Source: an uncultured Fodinibius sp.
GTDB lineage: Bacteria; Bacteroidota; Rhodothermia; Balneolales; Balneolaceae
Direction of reading: 5' to 3'
Assembly (NCBI GenBank): GCA_913056235.1
Contig: CAJXMW010000005.1
Coordinates: forward strand, 360,212-424,211
Length of the DNA stretch: 64,000 nucleotides
The notes beneath the pieces were generated by a model that was given only the letters and a program-made list of their open reading frames with translations, searched no databases and was not told the DNA's origin. Below are positions 8,928-18,377 of the stretch, piece after piece. The stretch's first letter is position 1. Each line of letters starts with the position of its first letter. The translations under genes were made by a program, and so were the position numbers.

Positions 8928-10658
8928 CTAGTCCAAACTAGTCATTGCCGCTTCTTTACCTTCCGGTGCGTACTCTTCGGGATCGGGTATCTTGCCAAAC
9001 TTAAAGATGATGGCGACAATAATGACCACCCCTGCCGGGTATATAATCCACCATGGAATGCCTAAAACCAGCATTCCAATCATACTTGCGATACTGATCG
9101 TACCCACGGTCATGGCATAGGGCAGTTGTGTATTAACGTGTTCCACATGATCGCATTGCGTTGCAATCGAACTGAGGATTGTTGTATCCGATATGGGAGA
9201 ACAGTGATCTCCCCACACTGATCCGGCTAAAACTGAACTTACACTGGCGTAAATAATTTCATGTGTAATCTCGAAAGGCAATCCTGTATTATTACCAATT
9301 TCCCAGGCCAGCGGCACCACCAGTGGCATAAGAATCCCCATGGTACCCCAACTCGAGCCGGTAGCAAAAGCTGTGAGAGCTGAAAGCAGAAGTACAATAG
9401 ACGGCAGCCAATAGGCATTGATCGTCTCACCGAAAACCGACATCAAATAATCGGCCGTACCAAGTTCTACCGTTATCGCACTCAAGGCCCATGCCATTAC
9501 CAAAATCAACAAGCCGTCAAACATGGTATGCATACCTTCCATCATGCCCTCAAGCATATCCTCAATCTCCAGCAGTTTTTTGCTGAGTGTCATTACAATG
9601 GCCACCGCAATCGATATCAGAGATCCCCAAAGCAATGCCTTGTAGGAATCAGCTGTCTCAATGATAGATTGAATGGAGTCGCCCGATCCGGTGATAACCA
9701 ACCCGGCTACAGTGCCAAAAATAAGTGTTAAAATAGGAAGCGCCGCATTTGACCAGTGCGTCACTTTCTTCGTCTCTTCATCATCCTTGATCTTATCTTT
9801 CCAAAGATTGTAGGTATCAAGTTCGGGATTGTGCTTGGCTTTGTACAGGTTGATGCGTGCTGTGAGCATAGTCGCAAAATCACGTCCCGACCATGCAATC
9901 AAAATCACAAATAAGATGGTAAAGAAGGCATAGAAGTTATACGGCAGTGAGTTGACAAACACTGCATATGCCGACTCGTTAAAATTGGGCATCTTAGCTT
10001 CGGCATCGGCAATAAAACCAACCATAGCCCCAATCCAAGTACTTACCAAGGCAACAGTGGCTACCGGTGCGGCAGTGGCATCTACTAGGTAAGCCAATTT
10101 TGCCCGTGAAATACGCAGCTTATCCGTAAGGGGACGCATGGTATTGCCAACAACCATGGTATTGGCGTAGTCATCAAAAAAGACTATGAATCCCATCAGT
10201 GAGGTCATGAGTTGTCCATGCACTTTAGTGCGCACAAATCGTGTGATTGCCTTGATAACTCCGCGCGTGCCTCCATTGTCGGTAATGATTCCCACCATAC
10301 CGCCAATTAACAACGTAAACACGACAATGCTCATATGACTGGTGTCAGCGATGGCCGGCACGATATATCCGCTCAACGCCGTAAAGAAACTAGTGAAGGC
10401 ACCGCCAAAACTGAGATCTCCGGCCAAAAAAGCACCTGACCATATCCCTAAAAACAGTGCAAATAATACCTGCCGAAAGATAAGAGCGATACCGATAGCC
10501 ACGAGTGGTGGCACGATACTCCACCAACTGCCCGTCTCGATACCAGTCTTAGCCGTCTCCTGAGCCGCAGCAGCCGTGTCGGGAGAGGCATAACCAAGAT
10601 TTATGAATAAGAATAACGTAAAAAAGCTTGCTACCAGGAAAAGTGTTTTACGCTTCAT
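8928..10658 (-). CDS. NhaC-family Na+/H+ antiporter
   Basis: Start set at the ATG at 10658 (576 residues), preceded by AAAGGAAAT, one of the few clear Shine-Dalgarno-like sites here; a TTG immediately upstream is less likely. The protein starts with a hydrophobic segment plus a polar stretch (ASPDTAAAAQ), resembling a signal sequence before the transporter proper, then about 11-12 helices. The NhaC-type segments VATVALVSTWIGAMVG and SVWGDHCSPISDT are present. Expected role: sodium extrusion against protons at the inner membrane, fitting a salt-adapted organism. Substrate within the NhaC group cannot be fixed from sequence. Confidence 0.85.
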   Translation of the reverse strand: MKRKTLFLVASFFTLFLFINLGYASPDTAAAAQETAKTGIETGSWWSIVPPLVAIGIALIFRQVLFALFLGIWSGAFLAGDLSFGGAFTSFFTALSGYIVPAIADTSHMSIVVFTLLIGGMVGIITDNGGTRGVIKAITRFVRTKVHGQLMTSLMGFIVFFDDYANTMVVGNTMRPLTDKLRISRAKLAYLVDATAAPVATVALVSTWIGAMVGFIADAEAKMPNFNESAYAVFVNSLPYNFYAFFTILFVILIAWSGRDFATMLTARINLYKAKHNPELDTYNLWKDKIKDDEETKKVTHWSNAALPILTLIFGTVAGLVITGSGDSIQSIIETADSYKALLWGSLISIAVAIVMTLSKKLLEIEDMLEGMMEGMHTMFDGLLILVMAWALSAITVELGTADYLMSVFGETINAYWLPSIVLLLSALTAFATGSSWGTMGILMPLVVPLAWEIGNNTGLPFEITHEIIYASVSSVLAGSVWGDHCSPISDTTILSSIATQCDHVEHVNTQLPYAMTVGTISIASMIGMLVLGIPWWIIYPAGVVIIVAIIFKFGKIPDPEEYAPEGKEAAMTSLD

Positions 10659-10887
10659 CAATATTTCCTTTGATAGAGTTTCGACTGATCAACAATGGTA
10701 CCATTTTGATCAAAGAAAATACAATCTCTAGATTAATATGCCAGAAAGTTTTTGACTACCCGTTTCTTCGATGATAAAATATTGACAAAACAACTTTATA
10801 TTTTTTTACAGATATGATTTTGAAATCAACGCAGAGTCAATAACATTTGAAAACAGTAAACTCTTCAACATCAATCAAACCAATCTC

Positions 10888-12540
10888 ATGAAAGCTATCG
10901 GAAAGTTACTGCTCTCGCTTTCCGTTTTGGGGATGTTCGTGCTCTGCCAGCCCCGGCAGGCTGATGCCCAAGACGGTTACAGCACTTATGAAGAACTCAC
11001 CAATCAACTGCAGGATTTGGAGTCCAGCTACTCCAGCTACGCCAACCTTCAGTCGCTTACCACCACGCTCGGCGACCGCAAGGTGTGGATGCTGACGCTC
11101 GGCTCGGGCGATGTCAAGAACCATCCCGCCGTAGCCGTTATCGGCGGTGCCAAAGGATCGCACCTGCTGGGTAGTGAACTGGCGTTGAAGTTTGCCGAGA
11201 ACCTGTTGAACCAAACCTCACAGGATAGCATTCAGCAACTCCTGGAATCGACAACTTTTTACGTGGTTCCGCGACTTAATCCCGATGCGGCTGAACAGCT
11301 TTTTGCAGATCTGAAATATGCCCGCGATGGCAACGCTAAGGCCACCGATGACGACCGCGACGGACCGGTCAATGAGGATGGCTTTGAGGATCTGAACGGC
11401 GACGGCCTTATCACCATGATGCGCGTGAAAGATCAGGCAGGAAAGTGGATGCCCTATTCCAACGACGAACGTGTGATGGTCAAGGCCGACATCAACGACG
11501 GACAGAGAGGTTCGTATCAATATTACAGCGAGGGTCGTGACAATGATCAGGATGGCAAATACAATGAAGATGGCGAAGGCGGCGTCAATCTGAATAAGAA
11601 CTTTACCTACGATTATCCCAACTTTACGCCCGGCGCAGGAGAGCATATGGCCTCGGAAAAGGAGAACCGCGCGCTGATGAATTTCCTTTATGAAAAAGGC
11701 AAGAATGTATTTGCCGTAATGTCCTTTGGTCCGGCCAACAATCTTTCTAAACCGGTAAAATTCAACAAAGGCGGTGTGGAAAAGCGCGTGATTTCCAGCT
11801 GGTTTAAAGAGGATGTTGCTCTCAACAAGTACATCTCCAAGATGTATAAAGATGAACTTTCGCTGAAGGATGCGCCCAGCGCTCCCGCCCAGCCCGGCGA
11901 CCTGTTCCAGTGGGCCTATTTCCACTACGGGCGATTTAGTTTTAGTACGCCCGGCTGGTGGACGCCCGTGGTCACAGATTCGGCCGATGAGAAGCAATCC
12001 TTTAAAAACAACAAGGCAGAGTACCTGGCGTGGGCTGATCAACATGATGTGGATGCTTTTGTGGAGTGGACCGAAGTCGATCATCCTGACTTCCCCAACA
12101 AGAAAGTGGAGGTCGGCGGCATCAAACCGGGATATATGCTGAATCCACCTTACGAAAAAGTAGATTCCCTGGCACAACAGCATACTGATTTTATAACGAA
12201 GCTGGCTGAAGACCATCCTGATGTAAAACTGATCAACTTTGAAACGGAATCAGCCGGTGACAATCTCACGCGCATTTCGGTGGATGTCTATAATGACGGT
12301 GTCTTTCCCACGGCATCGAAGCTGGGCGAACGCAACCGCTGGGTGCGCAAAGTGAAACTGAGTTTAACACTCGGTGATGGCCTATCGCTGGTCAGTGGCG
12401 ACCGTATGCGCATGATCGATTCTATTGCCGGCGATGATGATGTAAAAGCAAGCTGGCTGGTGCGCGGCGACGGCGATTTTACTATTGAAGCCGGTGCTCC
12501 TATCACAGGATTTTCAACTATTGAACAGACGATCAACTAG
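10888..12540 (+). CDS. M14 carboxypeptidase-like protein lacking the catalytic residues (pseudoenzyme)
   Basis: 550 residues with a signal peptide (cleavage near ADAQD). It is clearly paralogous to the next gene along its length, but every key M14 position differs. The zinc HxxE of the paralogue (GNIHSNE) reads GGAKGSH here (Lys89 and His92), the third zinc ligand (SYHNS in the paralogue) reads SFGPA (Gly281), and the catalytic glutamate segment (FSNELW) reads FSTPGW. Acidic Ca-loop-like stretches remain (DDDRDGPVNEDG, DNDQDGKYNEDG). It is probably an exported non-catalytic partner or substrate-binding protein. The two genes are 6 bases apart, so they form an operon. Confidence 0.8.
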   Translation: MKAIGKLLLSLSVLGMFVLCQPRQADAQDGYSTYEELTNQLQDLESSYSSYANLQSLTTTLGDRKVWMLTLGSGDVKNHPAVAVIGGAKGSHLLGSELALKFAENLLNQTSQDSIQQLLESTTFYVVPRLNPDAAEQLFADLKYARDGNAKATDDDRDGPVNEDGFEDLNGDGLITMMRVKDQAGKWMPYSNDERVMVKADINDGQRGSYQYYSEGRDNDQDGKYNEDGEGGVNLNKNFTYDYPNFTPGAGEHMASEKENRALMNFLYEKGKNVFAVMSFGPANNLSKPVKFNKGGVEKRVISSWFKEDVALNKYISKMYKDELSLKDAPSAPAQPGDLFQWAYFHYGRFSFSTPGWWTPVVTDSADEKQSFKNNKAEYLAWADQHDVDAFVEWTEVDHPDFPNKKVEVGGIKPGYMLNPPYEKVDSLAQQHTDFITKLAEDHPDVKLINFETESAGDNLTRISVDVYNDGVFPTASKLGERNRWVRKVKLSLTLGDGLSLVSGDRMRMIDSIAGDDDVKASWLVRGDGDFTIEAGAPITGFSTIEQTIN

Positions 12541-12546
12541 AATACC

Positions 12547-14289
12547 ATGAAGAATTTAACACAACTTTTTACTGCTTTTTTAGCGATTGGCTTACTCATT
12601 GGCGGCCTTTCTACCTCGGCCCGGGCACAGTCTGGTGATGGATTTTTCCCGGCTATTGGCACGCCGCCCAACCCCGAGGTCGATGCCCGCTGGGATCACT
12701 ATTATAACTATAAGGGCATCACTGACTTGACCAAAGAGTTGGCCGAAGCACATCCCGATTTGATTAAGCGTCAGTCGATCGGCCAATCCGTTAATGGACG
12801 TGAAATTTGGGCACTTACCGTAACCAACTTCCAGAACGGAAACCCCGATAATAAACCGGGCATTTATATTGACGGAAATATCCACTCCAACGAGATTCAA
12901 GGTGCAGAAATGTCGCTCTATACGGCTTGGTACCTGGCAGAAACCTTTGGGGATATCGACTATATCACCAATCTGCTGGACCAGAAAGTGTTCTACATCG
13001 TGCCGACGATCAATCCCGATGCGCGGGAGCACTATATGCAGGAGCCAAACACACCGCACACGCCGCGATCCGGCCTCAAGCCAGTGGATGACGACGGGGA
13101 CGGCCGCTACGATGAAGATGGATTCGACGATCTCGACGGTAATGGACATATCACGCTAATGCGCCGCAAAACCGACCGCGGCAACTATCGGGTAGATCCG
13201 AAGTATCCCAACAAGATGAATCGTGTGGAAGACGATGAGTTTGGCAATTACGAAATCCTGGGGTACGAAGGTAAAGACAATGATGGCGACGGGGAAGTCA
13301 ACGAAGATCGCGTTGGCTATTACGATCCCAACCGCGACTGGGCCTGGAACTGGCAACCGGACTATATACAGCGTGGTGCCTATAAGTATCCCTTTTCACT
13401 GCCAGAAAATCGCGCCGTGGCCGATTTTGTGTTGGATCATCCCAACATTGCAGCGGCCCAGAGCTACCACAATAGTGGGGGCATGATTTTGCGCGGCCCG
13501 GGCGCCCGCGAAGATGTCGATACCTACAATGACCAGGATGTGGAGGTCTACAATCAGCTCGGCAACAAGGGCGAAAAACTGCTTCCCGGTTATGACTATT
13601 TAGTCGTCTATAAAGACTTGTACAGTGTCTTTGGCGGTGAGCTCGACTGGTTTTACGGGGGCCGCGGAATCTTCACCTTCTCCAATGAGCTGTGGACCTC
13701 CTACCTGATGTTCAATGAGGAAGAAAACAGCTCGGAGGACCGCTACCAGTTTAACAAGAATCTGCTGTTCGGCAGCGCCTTCGTGGACTGGAAGGAATAC
13801 GATCATCCGACCTATGGAAAAATTGAGATCGGTGGCTTCAAGAAGAACTTTGGCCGCGCTCATCCCGGCTTCCTGCTCGAAGAGGACGCGCACCGCAACA
13901 TGGCGTTTACTATCTATCACGCTTACCAAACGCCCCATCTTGTGATTGATGAAATTGATGAGAAAGATCTCGGCGGGGGACTCACCCAGGTGACGGCGGT
14001 GGTCACCAACACACGCATCATTCCCACGCACGCCAGCCAGGACTTGAAAAACAATATTGAGCGTCCCGATTACATCAGTATCGACGGCGCCAATGTGCAG
14101 GCGGGCATGATCGTCAAAAATCGCGATATGAATCAGACCGTGGAACAAAAACATTCACCGGCCAAGCTGGAAGTGGATAATATTCCGGGTATGGAATCGG
14201 TGGTCGTTCGCTGGATCATCAGTAATAATGACGATTACACAGTGACCGTCAACAGTGCCAAAGGTGGGGTAGCGTCGAAATCGAAATAA
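12547..14289 (+). CDS. secreted M14-family zinc carboxypeptidase
   Basis: 580 residues with a signal peptide (cleavage near ARAQS). Zinc ligands are visible as His113 and Glu116 (GNIHSNE) and His308 (QSYHNS), with the likely catalytic Glu381 in FSNELW. Between the metal sites are aspartate-rich DxDGDG loops at about 181-200 and 244-255 that resemble calcium-binding dockerin/thrombospondin loops. The C-terminal about 130 residues form a beta-rich domain. Likely role: periplasmic or extracellular peptide hydrolysis for nutrition. Co-transcribed with the inactive paralogue upstream. Confidence 0.88.
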   Translation: MKNLTQLFTAFLAIGLLIGGLSTSARAQSGDGFFPAIGTPPNPEVDARWDHYYNYKGITDLTKELAEAHPDLIKRQSIGQSVNGREIWALTVTNFQNGNPDNKPGIYIDGNIHSNEIQGAEMSLYTAWYLAETFGDIDYITNLLDQKVFYIVPTINPDAREHYMQEPNTPHTPRSGLKPVDDDGDGRYDEDGFDDLDGNGHITLMRRKTDRGNYRVDPKYPNKMNRVEDDEFGNYEILGYEGKDNDGDGEVNEDRVGYYDPNRDWAWNWQPDYIQRGAYKYPFSLPENRAVADFVLDHPNIAAAQSYHNSGGMILRGPGAREDVDTYNDQDVEVYNQLGNKGEKLLPGYDYLVVYKDLYSVFGGELDWFYGGRGIFTFSNELWTSYLMFNEEENSSEDRYQFNKNLLFGSAFVDWKEYDHPTYGKIEIGGFKKNFGRAHPGFLLEEDAHRNMAFTIYHAYQTPHLVIDEIDEKDLGGGLTQVTAVVTNTRIIPTHASQDLKNNIERPDYISIDGANVQAGMIVKNRDMNQTVEQKHSPAKLEVDNIPGMESVVVRWIISNNDDYTVTVNSAKGGVASKSK

Positions 14290-14311
14290 TTATTCTTTAA
14301 AATAATTGAAG

Positions 14312-14344
14312 AAACCCTCAAGGTTTTGGAAACCTTGAGGGTTT
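14312..14344 (+). repeat. perfect 15-bp palindrome with TGG loop
   Basis: AAACCCTCAAGGTTT, loop TGG, then the exact complement and further T residues. It is 22 bases after the M14 stop and can act as a terminator. The centre (AGGTTT-TGG-AAACCT) has the same 15 + 3 + 15 design and the same TGG loop as the palindrome inside the RAYT gene at 44644-44676. Confidence 0.7.
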
Positions 14345-14491
14345 TTAATTTTCGCCCCCGTCAAACCTATGCCAAAGCTACGGTTTACCAAATTGCCATC
14401 AATGAATTAGTGTGCTAATAGTTTAGAAAGCTTACTTGAAGTGATCTTCACTATATCTAGATTGATGATTTATTATTAGGCTAAAAACAAT

Positions 14492-14524
14492 AAACCTGAC
14501 AGGATTCAAAACCCTGTCAGGTTT
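14492..14524 (+). repeat. 12-bp palindrome, second copy of the AAACCTGACAGG stem
   Basis: AAACCTGACAGG, 9-base loop, CCTGTCAGGTTT. The stem is identical to that at 3821-3851, 10.6 kb away, and the two copies lie in unrelated contexts, so this is a dispersed repeat rather than a gene-specific signal. Confidence 0.65.
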
Positions 14525-14542
14525 ATAGCTAAATCATGCGAC

Positions 14543-14567
14543 CGTTCCGAAGCAGAGCTTCGGAACG
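14543..14567 (+). repeat. perfect 11-bp palindrome with AGA loop
   Basis: CGTTCCGAAGC, AGA, GCTTCGGAACG. It is the third palindrome in 260 bases of non-coding DNA between the M14 operon and the convergent gltX, 15 bases past the gltX stop. No T run follows in either direction, so a terminator role is doubtful. Confidence 0.6.
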
Positions 14568-14581
14568 AGATCAACTGAGAA

Positions 14582-16066
14582 CTATCCGAGCTTCTCGATT
14601 GCTGTATTGATACGACGGATGGTGGTTTCTTTGCCAAGAAGCGCAATTGTAGGCGTCAGGTCGGGGCCGTAGCCCATACCGGATACGGCCACACGAAGCG
14701 GCATCATGACCGGACCAAATCCAACGTCGTATTCTTCAATCACTTCCTTGATCTTATCTTTCAAGGTTTTGGCTTCGAATTCATCCTCGTCGAGTGCTTC
14801 GATTTTCTCGACATAGGCTTCGAGCAATTCAGCACTGTTTTCGTTCCATTTTTCGGCCGCCTGCTCTTCGTACTCTTCGGGATCTTCAAAAAAGAATTTT
14901 CCGTCGGTTACGAAATCTTCAACCTTGCTGACGCGATCTTTCATCAGCGGAATGATCTGCTTCATGTACTCCTCGTCGGGATTGATGCCGTGTTCGTTGG
15001 CAATCTCCTCGACGCGAGGAAACAGTTCATCAGCCGATTTTTCGCGCAGATAGTGCTCATTGTACCAAATTAATTTCTTGTAGTCGAACACCGCCCCGCC
15101 CTTGCTCACGCGATCCAACGAGAACAAGTCAATGAGCTCATCCATCGAGTGCAGCTCCGTATCGTCGCCGGGGCTCCATCCCAAATAAGCCAGGAAGTTG
15201 ACGAGCGCTTCGGGCTCAAACTTCTGTTCGATATAATCCTTCGTATTTATCGGGATACCTTCGCTCTCTGCTTTCCGCTTGGAAAGCTTGCCTCCACTTG
15301 GCGACATAATGAGCGGCAAGTGCGCCATCTTTGGGGGTTCCCAGCCAAAATATTCATACATCAGAACATGCTTAGGCGTGCTGCTAAGCCACTCTTCGCC
15401 ACGAATCACATGGCTAATATTCATCAGATGATCATCAACTACATTCGCCAAGTGATACGTCGGCATGCCGTCGGATTTTAGCAGCACCTGGTCGTCAAGC
15501 CCCTTACTTTCGAACGAGACAAAACCACGGATTTCATCCTCAAAACGAATATGTTCGCGTCGCGGCACTTTTAGGCGAATCACATACTCTTCGCCCTCCT
15601 CCAGCTTCCGCTCGACTTCTTCCTCAGGAAGTGTCAGACTGTTTTTCATCGACATGCGCGTGATGGCGTCGTACTTGGGCGACGGGTTGCCGGATTTCTT
15701 CAGGCGCTCCCGCATATCATCAAGCTCTTCAGTTGTATCAAAAGCGTAATACGCATTGCCCTGTTCAACCAGTTGCTCGGCATATTCTTCGTAAATATCC
15801 TTGCGTTCGCTCTGCCGATAGGGTCCAACATCACTGGGATTTTCGGGTCCTTCATCAACGTTCATTCCCGCCCATTCTAGGGATCGATGAATATCATCTT
15901 CGGCTTCTTCAACATAGCGGGACTGGTCGGTATCCTCGATGCGCAGAATAAACGTACCATCGTGTCCTTTGGCAAATAAATAGTTATAGAGTGCCGTCCG
16001 CAATCCACCAATATGCAGCAGTCCGGTGGGTGACGGTGCAAATCTTACACGTACATTCTCATCCAT
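14582..16066 (-). CDS. gltX: glutamyl-tRNA synthetase
   Basis: 494 residues, class I synthetase charging tRNA-Glu. The HIGH motif appears as PSPTGLLHIGG (His18-Gly20) and the second ATP-binding motif as GGKLSKRK. The zinc-cluster cysteines of some GluRS are absent, as in many bacteria. Length and domain order (catalytic Rossmann fold, stem-contact and anticodon-binding helical C-terminal domain) match the normal family. Monocistronic, with a non-coding upstream region of about 210 bases shared with the divergent WbqC gene. Confidence 0.96.
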   Translation of the reverse strand: MDENVRVRFAPSPTGLLHIGGLRTALYNYLFAKGHDGTFILRIEDTDQSRYVEEAEDDIHRSLEWAGMNVDEGPENPSDVGPYRQSERKDIYEEYAEQLVEQGNAYYAFDTTEELDDMRERLKKSGNPSPKYDAITRMSMKNSLTLPEEEVERKLEEGEEYVIRLKVPRREHIRFEDEIRGFVSFESKGLDDQVLLKSDGMPTYHLANVVDDHLMNISHVIRGEEWLSSTPKHVLMYEYFGWEPPKMAHLPLIMSPSGGKLSKRKAESEGIPINTKDYIEQKFEPEALVNFLAYLGWSPGDDTELHSMDELIDLFSLDRVSKGGAVFDYKKLIWYNEHYLREKSADELFPRVEEIANEHGINPDEEYMKQIIPLMKDRVSKVEDFVTDGKFFFEDPEEYEEQAAEKWNENSAELLEAYVEKIEALDEDEFEAKTLKDKIKEVIEEYDVGFGPVMMPLRVAVSGMGYGPDLTPTIALLGKETTIRRINTAIEKLG

Positions 16067-16185
16067 AAAACTGGCTTACTAATTTTGTAATAATTTTCGT
16101 TCAAGTGGCCTCAAAAATAAGAGTTCTACGGCACTTTTGTTAATGGAAATAGCTGTCACCTTTTAGTCAGCGCATTCAGCTGAAA

Positions 16186-16218
16186 TTTTTAATTCTTAAT
16201 TTTTAATTCTTAATTCTT
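16186..16218 (+). repeat. short tandem repeat, 14-bp unit
   Basis: TTTTTAATTCTTAA occurs twice in perfect tandem (16186-16199 and 16200-16213), followed by a partial TTCTT. It lies between the divergent gltX and WbqC genes. It may be a slippage-prone spacer; no function is evident. Confidence 0.6.
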
Positions 16219-16278
16219 CACCTTTACGATTCAATAAATTATCTCCATGCCCTAAGTGCCTTAGTGGTTCTCTAAAAA

Positions 16279-16947
16279 ATGAAGTTAGCCTTACTCCTCC
16301 CACAATTTGCGCCGAACCTCTACGACCTAGCCGCCATGTTACAGGCCGATCGCGTGATTCTGCAAGATGTAGAACAATGGTCACGCAAAAGCCGCATACA
16401 TCGAGCACAGATTCGTACGCCCGAAGGTACCCAGTGGATCAACATTCCCATCCGAACCGAAGATCGCAAAAAAGCTGTCAAGGACGTGCGGATAGATCAC
16501 TCCGAAGACTGGGTATCGCCACTGCTGCGCACGCTGGAATACAACTATCGTAACAGCATCTACTATGATTTTTATGAACCCGAGATCAAAGCCGACTTCG
16601 AATCCGCCTACGACTACACCTACCTGATGCAATTTGTACTCTATATCCAGAAGCGGCTGTTTCGCTTTATGGATATCAGCATCAACTATGAGCTGGCCAG
16701 CAATATTCCCGAATACAGCTCCGATCCCGATCTGCTGTCGGAACGACTAGGAGCAGACATTCTATTTCAAGAACATGACAGCAGGCACTACCAGCGTCAG
16801 GCCGAGCACCATCAGAACGATCCCGACTTTGAACATCCCCAGTACCACCAACACTTCGAGGGATTTGAACCCGGCTGCTCGCTACTGGATGTACTGTTCC
16901 AATTTGGGCCGGAAAGCTTTCGCATCACAGATCAATTAAGAGGTTGA
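16279..16947 (+). CDS. WbqC-like family protein
   Basis: 222 residues; the N-terminus MKLALLLPQFAPNLYDLAAML and the WSRKSRIHRAQIRTPEGTQWINIPI segment match the WbqC/DUF family found beside O-antigen and nucleotide-sugar genes. The biochemical activity is not established; some members are suggested to take part in modified-sugar biosynthesis. No signal peptide or membrane helix. Here it stands 67 bases before an aminotransferase without other sugar genes, so pathway assignment is not possible. Confidence 0.8.
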   Translation: MKLALLLPQFAPNLYDLAAMLQADRVILQDVEQWSRKSRIHRAQIRTPEGTQWINIPIRTEDRKKAVKDVRIDHSEDWVSPLLRTLEYNYRNSIYYDFYEPEIKADFESAYDYTYLMQFVLYIQKRLFRFMDISINYELASNIPEYSSDPDLLSERLGADILFQEHDSRHYQRQAEHHQNDPDFEHPQYHQHFEGFEPGCSLLDVLFQFGPESFRITDQLRG

Positions 16948-17014
16948 AGCTTTACTATTAAATGTTAGTTTTAACTATCAAAAATTGTAATCCTCAACAT
17001 TAAATTATTGGCTG

Positions 17015-18172
17015 ATGGATTGTCAAAAGCATCTCTTTTCTCTTCCGGATAATCACCACTACCTGAACTGTTCATTCCTGTCGCCACAGCTCAAAAGTGT
17101 TGAGCAAGCAGGTATCAAGGGGCTACAATCAAAAAATCATCCTTGGAATACCCAACCAGAGGATTTCTTTGAAGACAGCAACAGGCTGCGCTCGCTATTT
17201 GCTGAACTTGTTGATGCTGAACAGGCCAGCGATATCGCTATTATGCCGGCCGTTTCGTACGGCTTGGCAACGGTTGCCAAGAATATCGATCCCCAAAAAG
17301 GTGAGAAAATCGTTATCGCAGGCGAACAGTTTCCCAGCAATGTATATGCGTGGAAACGTTTTTGCCAAGAACACAACTGCAAAATCACCACGGTTCCGGC
17401 CCCAGAAACCACCAATGGACGGGGCCAGAAATGGAACCAACGAATCATGGAAGCAATCGATCAGGATACCTTGATGGTAGCTATTGGCAATGTACACTGG
17501 GCCGATGGCACCTTGTTTGATTTGGAAGAGATTGGTAAACAAGTCAGGCAGTCTGATGCTTACTTTGTGATTGATGGCACGCAGTCGGTGGGTGCCTTGC
17601 CTTTTAGCATTCCACAGGTACAACCTGATGCGCTTATTTGTGCCGGCTATAAATGGCTGATGGGGCCTTATGGAATCACAATGGGATATTTTGGACCGCG
17701 ACTTCGAGATGGCGTGCCTCTCGAGGAAGGCTGGATTACCCGCAAAGGCAGCGAGGATTTCAGCGGTTTGGTCGAGTACGAAGATGACTACCAGCCGGGC
17801 GCCCAACGGTTTGATATGGGCGAACGCAGTAACTTTATCCTTGTGCCAATGATAATTGCCGCCCTGCAACAGATTCTTGAATGGGATCCTAAAAATATCC
17901 AACAGTATTGCCGAAATCTCACAAGCGAACTCGTAGAAGAACTGCCGAAACATGGTTATCAAATGGAAGATCCCGACTGGCGGGGCCACCATATGTTTGG
18001 CATTCGACTGCCGGAAGATATACCCATAAACAACTTGCAACAAAAACTTGATGAGCAGAATATTCACGTTTCGGTGCGGGGCTCAGCGGTACGGATTTCG
18101 CCCAATGTGTATAACAATCAACGGGATATTAATGCACTGCTGGAAGTGTTAAAAGATTTGAGCAAGAAATAA
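17015..18172 (+). CDS. class V aminotransferase (cysteine-desulfurase / isopenicillin-epimerase-like)
   Basis: 385 residues, PLP fold type I. The PLP phosphate/aspartate segment VIDGTQSVGALPF and the Schiff-base lysine in CAGYKWLMGPYG are clear. The small C-terminal domain (LNxLxxxNIHVSVRGSAVRISP) is typical of the NifS/Csd/isopenicillin N epimerase branch. No active-site cysteine loop can be recognised, so desulfurase activity is uncertain; kynureninase-like or selenocysteine-lyase-like reactions are alternatives. Confidence 0.85.
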   Translation: MDCQKHLFSLPDNHHYLNCSFLSPQLKSVEQAGIKGLQSKNHPWNTQPEDFFEDSNRLRSLFAELVDAEQASDIAIMPAVSYGLATVAKNIDPQKGEKIVIAGEQFPSNVYAWKRFCQEHNCKITTVPAPETTNGRGQKWNQRIMEAIDQDTLMVAIGNVHWADGTLFDLEEIGKQVRQSDAYFVIDGTQSVGALPFSIPQVQPDALICAGYKWLMGPYGITMGYFGPRLRDGVPLEEGWITRKGSEDFSGLVEYEDDYQPGAQRFDMGERSNFILVPMIIAALQQILEWDPKNIQQYCRNLTSELVEELPKHGYQMEDPDWRGHHMFGIRLPEDIPINNLQQKLDEQNIHVSVRGSAVRISPNVYNNQRDINALLEVLKDLSKK

Positions 18173-18255
18173 AAAGCTAGAAGTGAGAAGGACTAGATTA
18201 CTTTTTACTTCTTGCTGTGTTCATTTGAGGAACTAAAAACTAATCAATCGAAAAA

Positions 18256-18372
18256 ATGGCCAAAAACACTAAAAAGGACTCAACCCCCAACTACTGGCTG
18301 GTTTTTGGGATCGGTATTGCCTACATCGTACTGCTCGGACTGTTCACTTACTTTTTTAACTTTCCTATTTAA
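18256..18372 (+). CDS. 38-residue single-helix membrane peptide ahead of an SSS symporter
   Basis: ATG at 18256 to TAA at 18370-18372: a basic N-terminus MAKNTKKDST, then one membrane helix (about residues 13-34: YWLVFGIGIAYIVLLGLF and TYFF). It ends 5 bases before the symporter start, and the next ATG follows without a promoter-sized gap. Small companion subunits (DUF4212 or DUF485 types) are known for some SSS transporters, but this one is much shorter and I do not recognise its family. Likely translated together with, and packed against, the symporter (inference). Confidence 0.65.
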   Translation: MAKNTKKDSTPNYWLVFGIGIAYIVLLGLFTYFFNFPI

Positions 18373-18377
18373 CTGCT

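Noticed and set aside
11218..12216. 332-codon open frame on the minus strand, antisense to the first M14 gene
   Set aside because: It lies wholly opposite a well-supported gene, has an unnatural composition rich in Ile, His and Val, and no recognisable domain. GC-skewed codon use of the real gene explains it.
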